Shown: positions 38,978 through 48,134 of the stretch, piece by piece
Position numbering within the stretch: the first letter of the stretch is position 1
How the letters are laid out: each line of letters opens with the position of its first letter
Origin: Betaproteobacteria bacterium
Lineage (GTDB): Bacteria > Pseudomonadota > Gammaproteobacteria > Burkholderiales > Usitatibacteraceae
Length of the DNA: 64,000 bases
Direction of reading: 5' to 3'
Assembly (NCBI GenBank): GCA_016708825.1
Contig: JADJEZ010000006.1
Span: forward strand, 186,001 to 250,000
Made by a program: the position numbers and the translations under genes
The notes under the pieces: model-generated
The model's input: only the letters and a program-made list of their open reading frames with translations
Databases searched by the model: none
Told to the model about the DNA's origin: nothing

Positions 38978-39508
38978 TCAGGCCGCCAGCTTCTCTTTCT
39001 GGTCGCGCACGGCAGCGAGAGCTCGGACGAACTTGCCCGGGATCTCGTTGAGCGTCTGGACGAACTTGGAAACCGGCGCCTGCATGGTGCCCAAGAGCAT
39101 GGCGAGGAGCTCCTCGCGGCCCGGAAGCATCGCTAGACTGCCGACCTCCTTCGCGCTCATCACCTGGTTGGGCATTGCCCCGGCCTTGATGACGAGCTTG
39201 TCGTTTTCCTTCGCATAGGCGTGAAGCACCTTCGCGGCCGCAACGGGGTCGACGGAAATGCCGTAGGCGAGCGGACCGACCATCAGGTCGGAGAGCTTCT
39301 CGAACGGCGTTCCCTTGACAGCGCGGCGCGCCAGGGTGTTCTTCAGCACGCGAAGGTAGACGCCGGACGCGCGCGCCCTTGCACGCAGCTGCGTGATCTT
39401 CTCGACCGGCAGGCCACGATACTCGGCAAGCACGACGGCCTGCGCGTTGGCCAGCCGGGCGGAAATCTCCGCCACGACTTCCTTCTTGCTTTCAAGATTC
39501 AGACTCAA
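38978..39508 (-). CDS. rplJ: 50S ribosomal protein L10
   Basis: This 176-residue uL10 begins with a TTG start ([20 protein letters not shown]). The TTG is supported by an AAGGAG Shine-Dalgarno 7 nt upstream and by absence of a nearby ATG. Conserved blocks are [20 protein letters not shown] and [21 protein letters not shown]10 anchors L12 dimers and, in E. coli, represses its own operon through the leader. A 278-nt gap precedes it. Confidence 0.98.
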   Translation of the reverse strand: MSLNLESKKEVVAEISARLANAQAVVLAEYRGLPVEKITQLRARARASGVYLRVLKNTLARRAVKGTPFEKLSDLMVGPLAYGISVDPVAAAKVLHAYAKENDKLVIKAGAMPNQVMSAKEVGSLAMLPGREELLAMLLGTMQAPVSKFVQTLNEIPGKFVRALAAVRDQKEKLAA

Positions 39509-39786
39509 GGTCTCACTCCTTCAGAAATTCGATGCGCAGCCTTCGCGGGCCCTTGGGAATGCCCGCTGAACTCCGCACCTTCCATAGCGACCTTTCGTCA
39601 GGAGACCGGTAGCGCCCGATGGCGGGCGGAAGAATCCTGATCTTGGGTACGCCATCTGCGTAGGCTTCGGGGTCGCATCCCCTCGATTGAGCCCTTTGGA
39701 TCGTCCCAGCGAACTGGGCCTTCCGAGGGGCGCCTACGGTCTTGGATAACCCGCCGCCGGCCACGCAGGCCGGCGGCGGCCCAAAG
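39509..39786 (-). promoter_or_regulatory. rplA-rplJ leader, candidate L10 autoregulatory region
   Basis: This 278-nt gap is unusually long for an rplA-rplJ junction. It starts with a very strong GC hairpin at 39751-39779 (12-bp stem CCGCCGCCGGCC/GGCCGGCGGCGG, 5-nt loop) right after rplA. Several short inverted repeats follow, including a CGCCCG/CGGGCG pair around 39611-39627. The rest has no coding potential that I trust. By position it matches the rplJ leader to which L10-L12 binds in other bacteria. Confidence 0.5.
39751..39779 (-). terminator. Strong hairpin after rplA
   Basis: A 12-bp perfect stem with a 5-nt loop begins 8 nt past the rplA stop, followed on the minus strand by TTATCC. 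It has no long T-run, so it is a weak terminator or processing/stability element between rplKA and rplJL. Confidence 0.5.
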
Positions 39787-40500
39787 CTAGTGCGCCGCGC
39801 CGGCGGAACTGCCGGCGAGCGTTGAATGGTCCACGCGGATGCCGACCCCCATGGTGCTGGAGACCGACACCTTCTTGAGGTAAATGCCTTTGGACGACGA
39901 AGGCTTGGACTTGTTGATGGCGCCGATCAGGGCCTCGAAATTTTCCGCGAGGGCCTCGAGCGGGAAGGACGCGCGGCCGATCGTGCACTGCACGATGCCG
40001 GCCTTGTCGGCCCGGTACTGCACCTGGCCTGCCTTCGCGTTCTTCACGGCCTCCGTCACGTTCGGCGTAACGGTGCCGACCTTCGGGTTCGGCATCAGAC
40101 CGCGGGGGCCCAGCACCTGACCCAGCGGGCCTACGACCTTCATGGCGTCAGGCGTGGCGATGACGACGTCGAAATCCAGGAACCCGCCCTTGATCTTTTC
40201 CGCGAGGTCGTCGAAGCCGATCACGTCCGCTCCGGCCGCCTTTGCGGCCTCGGCGTTCGCGCCCTGAGCGAACACGGCAACACGGACCTTCTTGCCCGTG
40301 CCTCGGGGAAGGACAACGCTCCCACGCACGACTTGATCGGATTTCTTGGCATCGATGCCGAGATTCACTGCCACGTCGATCGACTCGTCGAACTTGGCCG
40401 TGGCCGTCTTTTTCGCCAGGTCGAGGGCGTCGCCGAGGGCATAGGCCTTCGAGCGATCAACCAGTGCCGAGAGGCTCTTCACGCGCTTGGAGTCGGCCAT
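39787..40500 (-). CDS. rplA: 50S ribosomal protein L1
   Basis: This 237-residue uL1 begins [20 protein letters not shown]. It contains the RNA-binding motifs [20 protein letters not shown] and [20 protein letters not shown], and ends [15 protein letters not shown]1 forms the mobile stalk at the E site and represses rplKA translation in E. coli. It starts two nucleotides after rplK. Confidence 0.99.
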   Translation of the reverse strand: MADSKRVKSLSALVDRSKAYALGDALDLAKKTATAKFDESIDVAVNLGIDAKKSDQVVRGSVVLPRGTGKKVRVAVFAQGANAEAAKAAGADVIGFDDLAEKIKGGFLDFDVVIATPDAMKVVGPLGQVLGPRGLMPNPKVGTVTPNVTEAVKNAKAGQVQYRADKAGIVQCTIGRASFPLEALAENFEALIGAINKSKPSSSKGIYLKKVSVSSTMGVGIRVDHSTLAGSSAGAAH

Positions 40501-40502
40501 GA

Positions 40503-40934
40503 TCAGATTCCCTCCACTTCCACGCCCATGCTGCGGGCGCTTCCGGCAATGGTGCGCACCGCGGCATCGAGGTCTGCCGCCGTGAGATCGGGCATCTTGA
40601 TCTTCGCTATTTCTTCCGCCTGGGCGCGCGTGAGCTTGCCCACCTTGTCCGAGTGCGGCTTGCTGCTGCCCTTCTCGAGCTTCAGCGCCTTGCGGATGAG
40701 CACCGGCGCCGGAGGCGTCTTGATGATGAAGGTGAAGCTCTTGTCCGCGAACGCCGTGATGACGACCGGGAGCATCAGGCCCGGCTCGACCTTCTGGGTC
40801 TGGGCGTTGAAGGCCTTGCAGAATTCCATGATGTTCAGGCCGCGCTGGCCGAGCGCGGGGCCGATGGGCGGCGAGGGATTCGCCTTGCCCGCGGGCACCT
40901 GCAACTTGATGAAGCCGATTATCTTCTTTGCCAC
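40503..40934 (-). CDS. rplK: 50S ribosomal protein L11
   Basis: This 143-residue uL11 uses a GTG start giving [20 protein letters not shown]. The GTG is supported by a GAGGAG Shine-Dalgarno 7 nt upstream. Conserved blocks are [20 protein letters not shown] and [20 protein letters not shown]. It binds the GTPase-associated centre of 23S rRNA and is needed for RelA activation. It lies between nusG and rplA. Confidence 0.98.
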   Translation of the reverse strand: MAKKIIGFIKLQVPAGKANPSPPIGPALGQRGLNIMEFCKAFNAQTQKVEPGLMLPVVITAFADKSFTFIIKTPPAPVLIRKALKLEKGSSKPHSDKVGKLTRAQAEEIAKIKMPDLTAADLDAAVRTIAGSARSMGVEVEGI

Positions 40935-41046
40935 GATGGCACTCCTCGGGTTCAAGCGGACGCCGTTTGCGCGCCCTCCCCGTTCGATTCGGCCGGGGAA
41001 CGCGCCCGGCCACCGCGCGCCGCGTCATCGACGCGACGATGAATCC

Positions 41047-41580
41047 TCAGGCCTTCTCGACCTGCCCGAAATCCAGCTCCACCGGCGTCGCCCGGCCGAA
41101 GATCAGCACGGAGACGCGGATCTTGCTCTTCTCGTAGTTCACTTCCTCGACGTTGCCGTGGAAATCGGTGAACGGCCCCTCGGCAACCCGAACGGATTCG
41201 CCCACCTCGAACAACACCTTCGGCTTGGGCTTTTCCACTCCCTCCTGCACCTGGTGCAGGATATTCGCCACCTCCTTGTCGGAGATGGGAGTGGGCTTCA
41301 TCGCCGTGCCGCCGATGAAGCCGGTCACCTTCGGCGTGCTCTTCACGAGGTGCCACGTGTCGTCCGTCATCTCCATCTGGACGAGGATGTAGCCCGGGAA
41401 GAAGCGGCGCTCGCTGAGCGCCTTCTGCCCGCTCTTCATCTCCACGACCTCTTCCACGGGAACCAGCACCTCGCCGAACTTGTCGGCCATGCCTGAGCGC
41501 CTGATTCGATCGATCAGGGCCGCCTGAATGCTCTTTTCCTGGCCGGAATAGGCGTGAACTACGTACCAGCGCATGCTCAC
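41047..41580 (-). CDS. nusG: Transcription termination/antitermination factor NusG
   Basis: This 177-residue protein has the NGN domain ([20 protein letters not shown] and [20 protein letters not shown]) and a C-terminal KOW domain ([20 protein letters not shown]). NusG links RNA polymerase to Rho or, through S10, to the ribosome. The GTG at 41580 has an ideally spaced GGAGG and gives MSMRWYVV; an ATG at 41574 is equally plausible on length grounds. It starts just after secE ends. Confidence 0.97.
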   Translation of the reverse strand: MSMRWYVVHAYSGQEKSIQAALIDRIRRSGMADKFGEVLVPVEEVVEMKSGQKALSERRFFPGYILVQMEMTDDTWHLVKSTPKVTGFIGGTAMKPTPISDKEVANILHQVQEGVEKPKPKVLFEVGESVRVAEGPFTDFHGNVEEVNYEKSKIRVSVLIFGRATPVELDFGQVEKA

Positions 41581-41581
41581 G

Positions 41582-41929
41582 TCATCCTCCCTGGCCAAGC
41601 AGGCGTTGCGTGACCCAGAGCAGGCCCGTGTCGATCAACCAGAGGAGCATCGCCATCACGAAGACGAACGCGAAGACGATCCCCGTCGTCTGGAGCGATT
41701 CCTTTCGGGAAGGCCAGACGACGCGCTTCGCCTCGTCCCAGGACTCCCTCGAAAACACCAGGAACTCGCGACCGGCCGTCGTGAACCACATGACCGCCGC
41801 GGCAACCGCAAACGCGCCGACGAGCACCCCGAGGCGCACGATCGTGGGCTGCTCCCCGATGGCGTAGAAGCCCCAGAGGCCCGCCACCGCGATCAGCGCC
41901 GCTACCGCAATCTTTATCTTTTCTGCCAT
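41582..41929 (-). CDS. secE: Preprotein translocase subunit SecE
   Basis: This 115-residue protein has three transmembrane segments, like the enterobacterial type: two N-terminal (about 5-23 and 32-52) and the essential C-terminal one (about 85-108). The conserved amphipathic region [20 protein letters not shown] precedes the last segment. SecE clamps SecY. It is 17 nt downstream of tRNA-Trp and directly upstream of nusG. Confidence 0.97.
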   Translation of the reverse strand: MAEKIKIAVAALIAVAGLWGFYAIGEQPTIVRLGVLVGAFAVAAAVMWFTTAGREFLVFSRESWDEAKRVVWPSRKESLQTTGIVFAFVFVMAMLLWLIDTGLLWVTQRLLGQGG

Positions 41930-41946
41930 GTCCTCTGCCACTTGGG

Positions 41947-42022
41947 TGGCAGGCCAGGAGGGTCTCGAACCCCCAACCTGCGGTTTTGGAGACCGCCGCT
42001 CTGCCAATTGAGCTACTGGCCT
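41947..42022 (-). tRNA. tRNA-Trp (CCA)
   Basis: A 76-nt cloverleaf with acceptor AGGCCAG/CTGGCCT, anticodon CCA in the loop CTCCAAA, and an encoded 3' CCA. It lies between the second tuf and secE, a position typical of betaproteobacteria. Confidence 0.97.
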
Positions 42023-42037
42023 AACCTTTCAACTCGT

Positions 42038-43225
<1,188 letters not shown>

Positions 43226-43303
43226 GGTCGTGTCTTTCTGTACAGAGCCTTGAATGAGAATTCCCAGCGTGGTCGCTGGCCGTGCCTGGTATGGCGCAAT
43301 GCC

Positions 43304-43378
<75 letters not shown>

Positions 43379-43416
43379 TCGGTGCTACCCCCTGCCGACT
43401 CCGGCACGGGCAATCC

Positions 43417-43490
43417 TGGAGCGGGTGAAGGGAATCGAACCCTCGTCGTAAGCTTGGAAGGCTTCTGCTCTACCATTGAGCTACACCCGC
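43417..43490 (-). tRNA. tRNA-Gly (TCC)
   Basis: A 74-nt tRNA with acceptor GCGGGTG/CACCCGC, anticodon TCC in the loop CTTCCAA, and encoded CCA. Confidence 0.97.
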
Positions 43491-43540
43491 GCCGCCTGCG
43501 ACCGACCGCGCGCCTATCCCGGAAGGCGCCCCGCGAAACC

Positions 43541-43627
43541 TGGTGGAGGAGGTTGGATTCGAACCAACGTAGGCGCAAGGCCAACAGATTTACAGTCTGC
43601 CCCCTTTAACCACTCGGGCACCCCTCC
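43541..43627 (-). tRNA. tRNA-Tyr (GTA)
   Basis: An 87-nt class II tRNA with a long variable arm, acceptor GGAGGGG/CCTCC, anticodon GTA in the loop CTGTAAA, and encoded CCA. A strong promoter lies just upstream. Confidence 0.97.
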
Positions 43628-43639
43628 GGAAAACTCTCA

Positions 43640-43668
43640 ATTATCCGGCTTTCCCCGAGCAAGGTCAA
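43640..43668 (-). promoter_or_regulatory. Sigma70-type promoter for tRNA-Tyr-Gly-Thr-tuf
   Basis: The minus strand has TTGACC (43663-43668), a 17-nt spacer and GATAAT (43640-43645). The predicted start falls about 6 nt upstream of the mature 5' end of tRNA-Tyr. It is the best promoter match in the window and sits between the first tRNA-Thr and tRNA-Tyr. Confidence 0.8.
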
Positions 43669-43712
43669 ACGACACAGGGCTCCCGTGTGCAGGGCTGCCA
43701 AAGGATCGAAAA

Positions 43713-43788
43713 TGGTGCCGGCACCCCGAGTCGAACGGGGGACCTACCGCTTACAAGGCGGTTGCTCTACCAGCTGAGCTATGCCGGC
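43713..43788 (-). tRNA. tRNA-Thr (TGT)
   Basis: A 76-nt tRNA with acceptor GCCGGCA/TGCCGGC, anticodon TGT in the loop CTTGTAA, and encoded CCA. Its 5' end lies only 11 nt after the sspB stop, so its transcript probably comes from read-through of sspAB or a promoter inside sspB; no clear promoter was seen. Confidence 0.97.
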
Positions 43789-43799
43789 GCAGCGAGCGC

Positions 43800-44198
43800 T
43801 TACTTAACCAGCTTCAGGTTCGCTTTCCCGGGCGATGGCGGATTGGGCGGCTCGGCGGCGTCGCCTGTCGCTTCGGGGGTCGTAGGAGCTTCCACGGTGA
43901 AGAATGCGCCCTGGCCGTTTTCCCGCGCGAAGATGCCCTGCACGCGGTCCACCGGAATGGTCACCTCACGGGAAACCCCGCTGAAGCGGGCGGAAAACTG
44001 CACGAGCTCATTGTTGATCGTGAGATTTCGCGTGGCGTTGAGGCTCACGTTGAGCACGATTTCGCCGTTCTTCACATATTCGGCCGGCACGCGCGTCCTA
44101 TCGTCCACTTTCACGCTCAGGTAGGTCGTGAAGCCGCAATCCGAGCACCACTCGTAAATGGCGCGGATGAAATACGGCTTCGTGGATACTTCGGGCAT
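43800..44198 (-). CDS. sspB: ClpXP adaptor SspB
   Basis: This 132-residue adaptor delivers ssrA-tagged proteins to ClpXP. It begins MPEVSTKPYFIRAIYEWCSD and contains NGEIVLNVSLNATRNLTINN and FSARFSGVSREVTIPV. An acidic, Pro-rich linker follows and it ends KANLKLVK, matching the C-terminal ClpX-docking tail (LKLVK-like). It lies 10 nt after sspA. Confidence 0.96.
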   Translation of the reverse strand: MPEVSTKPYFIRAIYEWCSDCGFTTYLSVKVDDRTRVPAEYVKNGEIVLNVSLNATRNLTINNELVQFSARFSGVSREVTIPVDRVQGIFARENGQGAFFTVEAPTTPEATGDAAEPPNPPSPGKANLKLVK

Positions 44199-44208
44199 CG
44201 GGGCGCCC

Positions 44209-44808
44209 TCAGCGACGCATGGCCTTTTCGGAGGCGGTCATCGAGTCGATGAAGGCCTGGCGAGCAAACAGCCGCTCGGCATACTTAAGTAGCGGCGCGG
44301 ATTGCTTGTTCAGCTGGATCTGGTAGTGATCGAGCCGCCAGAGCAGGGGAGCGATCGCCACGTCGAGCATCGAGAACTCCTCCCCGAGCATGAACTTCTG
44401 CTTCACGAAAATCGGCGCGATCTGGATGAGGTTCTCCCGGACGTAGAGCCGGGCCTTGTCATGCCCCTTCGTGGGCCCGTACTCGAGCGCTTTCACGTGG
44501 GTGAACAATTCCTGCTCGAAACGGAACAGGAACAGGCGCGCACGCGCGCGCATCACGGGGTCCGCAGGCATCAACTGCGGATGCGGAAAACGCTCGTCGA
44601 TGTATTCGTTGATGATGTTCGACTCGTACAGCACGAGGTCGCGCTCGACCAGGACCGGCGTCGTGTTGTAGGGGTTCATCACGGCGAGGTCCTCGGGCTT
44701 GTTCATGAGGTCCACGTCGATGATCTCGAAGTCCATGCCCTTCTCGTACAGCACGATCCGGCAGCGGTGGCTGAACGGATCGGTGATCCCCGAATAGAGC
44801 GTCATCAT
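44209..44808 (-). CDS. sspA: Stringent starvation protein A (GST-fold RNA polymerase-associated protein)
   Basis: This 199-residue GST-fold protein begins MMTLYSGITDPFSHRCRIVL. The thioredoxin-like domain contains NKPEDLAVMNPYNTTPVLVE and the helical domain contains LGEEFSMLDVAIAPLLWRLD. The family associates with RNA polymerase during stress and lacks GST catalytic function. Start choice: the first of two adjacent ATGs at 44808. It follows petC, as in other betaproteobacteria. Confidence 0.95.
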   Translation of the reverse strand: MMTLYSGITDPFSHRCRIVLYEKGMDFEIIDVDLMNKPEDLAVMNPYNTTPVLVERDLVLYESNIINEYIDERFPHPQLMPADPVMRARARLFLFRFEQELFTHVKALEYGPTKGHDKARLYVRENLIQIAPIFVKQKFMLGEEFSMLDVAIAPLLWRLDHYQIQLNKQSAPLLKYAERLFARQAFIDSMTASEKAMRR

Positions 44809-44871
44809 GTCTTGTTCACCTCTTCTGGATTTTCCTCGCTGCACTGGGACGCCTCGCCCCTGAAGCGACAA

Positions 44872-44901
44872 GCCCGATGCGTCCCCGGGGGAGCATCGGG
44901 C
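44872..44901 (-). terminator. Hairpin between petC and sspA
   Basis: A 9-bp perfect stem GCCCGATGC/GCATCGGGC with a 12-nt loop lies in the 116-nt petC-sspA gap. The trailing sequence (TTGTCG) has no T-run, so it is at best a partial terminator separating petABC from sspAB. Confidence 0.5.
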
Positions 44902-44924
44902 GATATTGGCGCCGGCCGCCCTTG

Positions 44925-45632
44925 CTAGCGGACGTCCTTCCAGTACTCCTTCTTCAGCAGGACCGTGATCACGAAGAAGACGGCCAGGAAGAAGAGAACC
45001 ACTATCCCGATCTGGACGCGCTTGGCCCGCGCCGGCTCGCCCATGTAGACGAGGTAATTCACCAGGTCGCCGACGTACTTGTCGTACTCTGCCGGCGAAA
45101 GTTTCCCGGGCTCTCCCACGGCGAACTTCGCACCGGCCTTGTCTCCCGGCTGCATGACTTGCTCGCCCTGGTACTCCCACAACACATGGGGCATGCCCAC
45201 ATTGGGGAACACGACGTTGTTCCATCCAGACCGGCTGGCGGGATCACGGTAGAAGCCGCGCATGTAGGTATACAGCCAGTCCGCGCCTCGCGACCTGGCT
45301 ACAAGCGAGAGGTCCGGGGGCATCACGCCGAACCACGACTTGCCGTCTTTCGTTTCCAGCGTTGTCGTCATGGGATCGCCCACCTTGTCGGCGGCGAACA
45401 TGAGATTTTCGCGGATCTGCCCATCGTTCAGCCCCAGATCCCCGAGCTTTGAATAGCGCATCATCGACGCCGCGTGGCAATTCAGGCAGTGATTGACGAA
45501 GATCTGGGCACCGCGCTGGAGAGACAGCCGGTCATGAAGGTTCGCCGGTGCCTTGTCCAGTTTCGCGCCGCCGCCGGCCGCCAGCGCCAGTCCCGGAACC
45601 ACCAGGAGAATGAGAATCAGCTTTTTCATCAT
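44925..45632 (-). CDS. petC: Cytochrome c1, bc1 complex subunit
   Basis: This 235-residue protein has a signal peptide (MMKKLILILLVVPGLALAAG), then the c-type heme site CLNCH (about 54-58) with MMRYSKLGDLGL. The later sixth-ligand region is around FPNVGMPHVLWEYQGEQ. A single C-terminal transmembrane anchor (about 208-228) ends KKEYWKDVR. It carries electrons from the Rieske centre to cytochrome c. The first ATG overlaps the petB stop (TGATG) once the petB frameshift is corrected. Confidence 0.96.
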   Translation of the reverse strand: MMKKLILILLVVPGLALAAGGGAKLDKAPANLHDRLSLQRGAQIFVNHCLNCHAASMMRYSKLGDLGLNDGQIRENLMFAADKVGDPMTTTLETKDGKSWFGVMPPDLSLVARSRGADWLYTYMRGFYRDPASRSGWNNVVFPNVGMPHVLWEYQGEQVMQPGDKAGAKFAVGEPGKLSPAEYDKYVGDLVNYLVYMGEPARAKRVQIGIVVLFFLAVFFVITVLLKKEYWKDVR

Positions 45633-46943
45633 CACGTGAGCCTCTGCGGCACCGGTTTTTCCCTGTCGACCGCGGTGTACCAGGGCATGAGCAGGAAGAA
45701 AGCGAAATAGACCGTGGTGAGCACGCGAGCCACCCAGATCGCGATGTAGTCCCCTCCGACCATGGGGGAGGCCCTTCGGGAACTCGCCCCACACGGTCGT
45801 GGGTTCGACGCCCAGATAGCCGAGGACCAGGAAGCTCACGATCAGCGCCGCGAAGAAGGCCTTGTAGATAGGGCCGCGATACCGGATCGATTTCACCCTG
45901 CCACGGTCCAGCCAGGGAAGCGCGAAGAAGATCATGACCGCCGCACCCATCACGATCACGCCCCAGACCTGCATGTTGAAGAAGGACGGGACGGCCCGCA
46001 GCATCGCGTAAAAAGGGGTGAAATACCACACCGGCGCGATGTGCTCGGGAGTCGTCAGGGGATCGGCGGGAATGAAGTTGTTGTACTCGAGGAAGTAGCC
46101 CCCGACTTCCGGGGAGAAGAACACGACCGCCGAAAAGACGATGAGGAAGACGGCCACGCCAACCAGGTCCTTCACGGAGTAGTACGGGTGGAAGGGAATG
46201 CCATCAACCGGCGTTCCGGTCTTCGGGTCGAGGTTCTCGTAGATCTCGATGCCGTCGGGGTTGTTGGATCCCGTCTCGTGCAGGGCCATCAAGTGCGCGG
46301 CCACGAGTCCCAGCAGCGCCAGAGGGATGGCGATCACGTGCATTGCGAAGAAGCGGTTGAGCGTGGCGTCCGAAATGTTGTAGTCGCCCCGGATCCAGAC
46401 CGACAGGTCCTCGCCGATGATCGGGATCGTGGCGAAGAGGTTGATGATCACCTGTGCGCCCCAGAACGACATCTGCCCCCAGGGGAGGAGATAGCCGAAG
46501 AACGCCTCCGCCATGAGGCAGAGGTAGATGAGCACGCCGAAGATCCAGGTGAGCTCCCGCGGCTTTCGGTACGAGCCGTACATCAGCCCGCGCGCCATGT
46601 GCAGGTAGACGACGATGAAGAACGCGGAGGCGCCCGTGGAATGGATGTAGCGGATGATCCACCCGCCGGGAACGTCTCGCATGATGTACTCGACCGAGGC
46701 GAACGCGTGCTCCGCGCTCGGCTTGTAGTTCATCGTGAGGAAAATCCCCGACACGATCTGGATCACGAGCACGAGCAGCGCGAGTGAGCCGAAGAAGTAC
46801 CAGACGTTGAAGTTCTTGGGCGCGTAGTACTCCGTCAGCTGGCTCTTCCAGAGCACCATGAGCGGAAACCGCTGGTCGAACCAGGTGAGGACGCCGTTGA
46901 GGGGGCCGGCTCCGGTAACGGGAGGCTTGTTCATGACGGCCAT
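45632..46943 (-). CDS. petB: Cytochrome b of the bc1 complex (one-base insertion in this sequence)
   Basis: The protein begins MAVMNKPPVTGAGPLNGVLT and has eight hydrophobic helices. Heme-ligand regions contain YIHSTGASAFFIVVYLHMAR and FFAMHVIAIPLALLGLVAAH. The Qo motif is PVWY, not PEWY (IAPVWYFTPFYAML). At 45761-45765 the minus strand has CTCCCCCATGG. Removing one C gives the expected GGDYIAIWVARVLTTVYFAF and a C terminus MPWYTAVDREKPVPQRLT stopping at 45632, 436 residues in all. As written, the frame instead runs into petC and yields a false cytochrome b/c1 fusion. Confidence 0.95.
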
Positions 46944-46946
46944 GGC

Positions 46947-47549
46947 TTATCCCTTCTGATCCTCGCCCACCACGATCCTGGCGTCGCTCAGGTATCGGTG
47001 GGGCGGAATCTCGAGGTTGGTCGGGGCCGGTGCGCCCTTGAATACGCGGGCGGAGAGGTCGAACCGGGAGTTGTGGCACGGGCAGTAGTACCCTCCGGGC
47101 CAATCGGTGCCCATGTCCGAGGCGGCGCCGATCTCCTTCTTCAGCGTGGGAGTGCATCCCAGGTGCGTGCAGACGCCCACGGCGACGAACAGCTCCGGCT
47201 TGATCGACCGGGCAGCGCCCTTCACATAGTCGGGCTGTTTCGCGGAGGTCGACCTCGGGTCCGCCAGCATTCCGTCGTTTTTCTCCAGTTGCGCGAGCAT
47301 TTCGGGCGTGCGCCTCAGGATCCACACAGGCTTGCCCCGCCATTCGACGGTGATCTGCTGCCCCGGCTCGATCTTGGCCACGTCGATTTCGACGGGGCCG
47401 CCGGCGGCCAGTGCGCGGGCGCTCGGAAACCAGCTACCCAGGAAAGGGACGGCAACTCCTCCCGCGGCGACTGCTCCCGCGGCGGAGGTGGCGACAATGT
47501 GGAGGCGACGCTTCATCTCGTCGACTTGGTCCAGGACGATGGCGGTCAT
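46947..47549 (-). CDS. petA: Rieske iron-sulfur subunit of the bc1 complex
   Basis: This 200-residue [2Fe-2S] protein has an N-terminal KRRLHIV segment followed by a hydrophobic helix, consistent with Tat-dependent insertion. The cluster-binding motifs are CTHLGC (about 133-138) and CPCHNS (about 156-161). The start at 47549 gives MTAIVLDQVDEMKRR; an ATG 11 codons later is possible. It heads petABC and lies divergent from mscL. Confidence 0.96.
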   Translation of the reverse strand: MTAIVLDQVDEMKRRLHIVATSAAGAVAAGGVAVPFLGSWFPSARALAAGGPVEIDVAKIEPGQQITVEWRGKPVWILRRTPEMLAQLEKNDGMLADPRSTSAKQPDYVKGAARSIKPELFVAVGVCTHLGCTPTLKKEIGAASDMGTDWPGGYYCPCHNSRFDLSARVFKGAPAPTNLEIPPHRYLSDARIVVGEDQKG

Positions 47550-47595
47550 TGCGGGAGGGGGATGTGCGGTAGGGGAGGGTGGTGTGTCGCCCGCC

Positions 47596-47601
47596 ATTTT
47601 A
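47596..47601 (-). promoter_or_regulatory. Candidate -10 element for petABC
   Basis: The minus strand has TAAAAT 47 nt upstream of petA. An 18-nt spacer leads to TGTAAG, a poor -35. The same 157-nt divergent gap carries a long C-rich tract (47649-47663) with no clear mscL promoter. Confidence 0.4.
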
Positions 47602-47706
47602 GCCGATTCCCCGTAAGGACTTACAGCCCCGATCACCCGCGAGGGTTGACCCCCCTCCCCCCCTAAGATCCACCGGTCGCCCGCTCGGGTCATACTCGGA
47701 GAGAAG

Positions 47707-48129
47707 ATGAGTTTTGCTTCTGAATTCAAGCAGTTCGCGTTAAAGGGCAACGTCGTCGACTTGGCCGTTGGTGTGATCATCGGGGCCGCGTTCGGAAAGA
47801 TCGTCGACTCTGTCGTGAACGACCTCGTGATGCCCGTGGTCGGGCGGGCAATGGGCAATGCCGATTTCTCGAACCTCTTCCTTGCGCTCAAGGACGTCCC
47901 GGCGGGCGTGCCGATGACGCTCGATGCCGTGAGGAAGGCGGGGGTACCCGTCCTCGCATGGGGCAACTTCGCGACCATCGCGCTCAATTTCGCCATCCTC
48001 GCTTTCATCATCTTCATCATGGTCAGGCAGATCAACCGGCTGAAGAGCGAGGCGCCGGCGGCGCCGCCTCCCGCCACGCCGGAGGACGTCCAGCTGCTTC
48101 GCGAGATCCGCGACAGCCTCAGGAAGTAG
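47707..48129 (+). CDS. mscL: Large-conductance mechanosensitive channel
   Basis: This 140-residue channel begins [20 protein letters not shown] with TM1 region [22 protein letters not shown]2 is [20 protein letters not shown] and the C-terminal bundle helix ends [11 protein letters not shown]. MscL releases solutes on hypo-osmotic shock. A GGAGAGAAG Shine-Dalgarno abuts the ATG. It shares a 157-nt divergent gap with petA and is followed by htrA five nucleotides later. Confidence 0.98.
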   Translation: MSFASEFKQFALKGNVVDLAVGVIIGAAFGKIVDSVVNDLVMPVVGRAMGNADFSNLFLALKDVPAGVPMTLDAVRKAGVPVLAWGNFATIALNFAILAFIIFIMVRQINRLKSEAPAAPPPATPEDVQLLREIRDSLRK

Positions 48130-48134
48130 GCACC

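Noticed and set aside
44925..46943. A genuine fbcH-type cytochrome b/c1 fusion
   Set aside because: The linker is not conserved, one extra C explains it, and petC retains a signal peptide and a start overlapping the restored petB stop.
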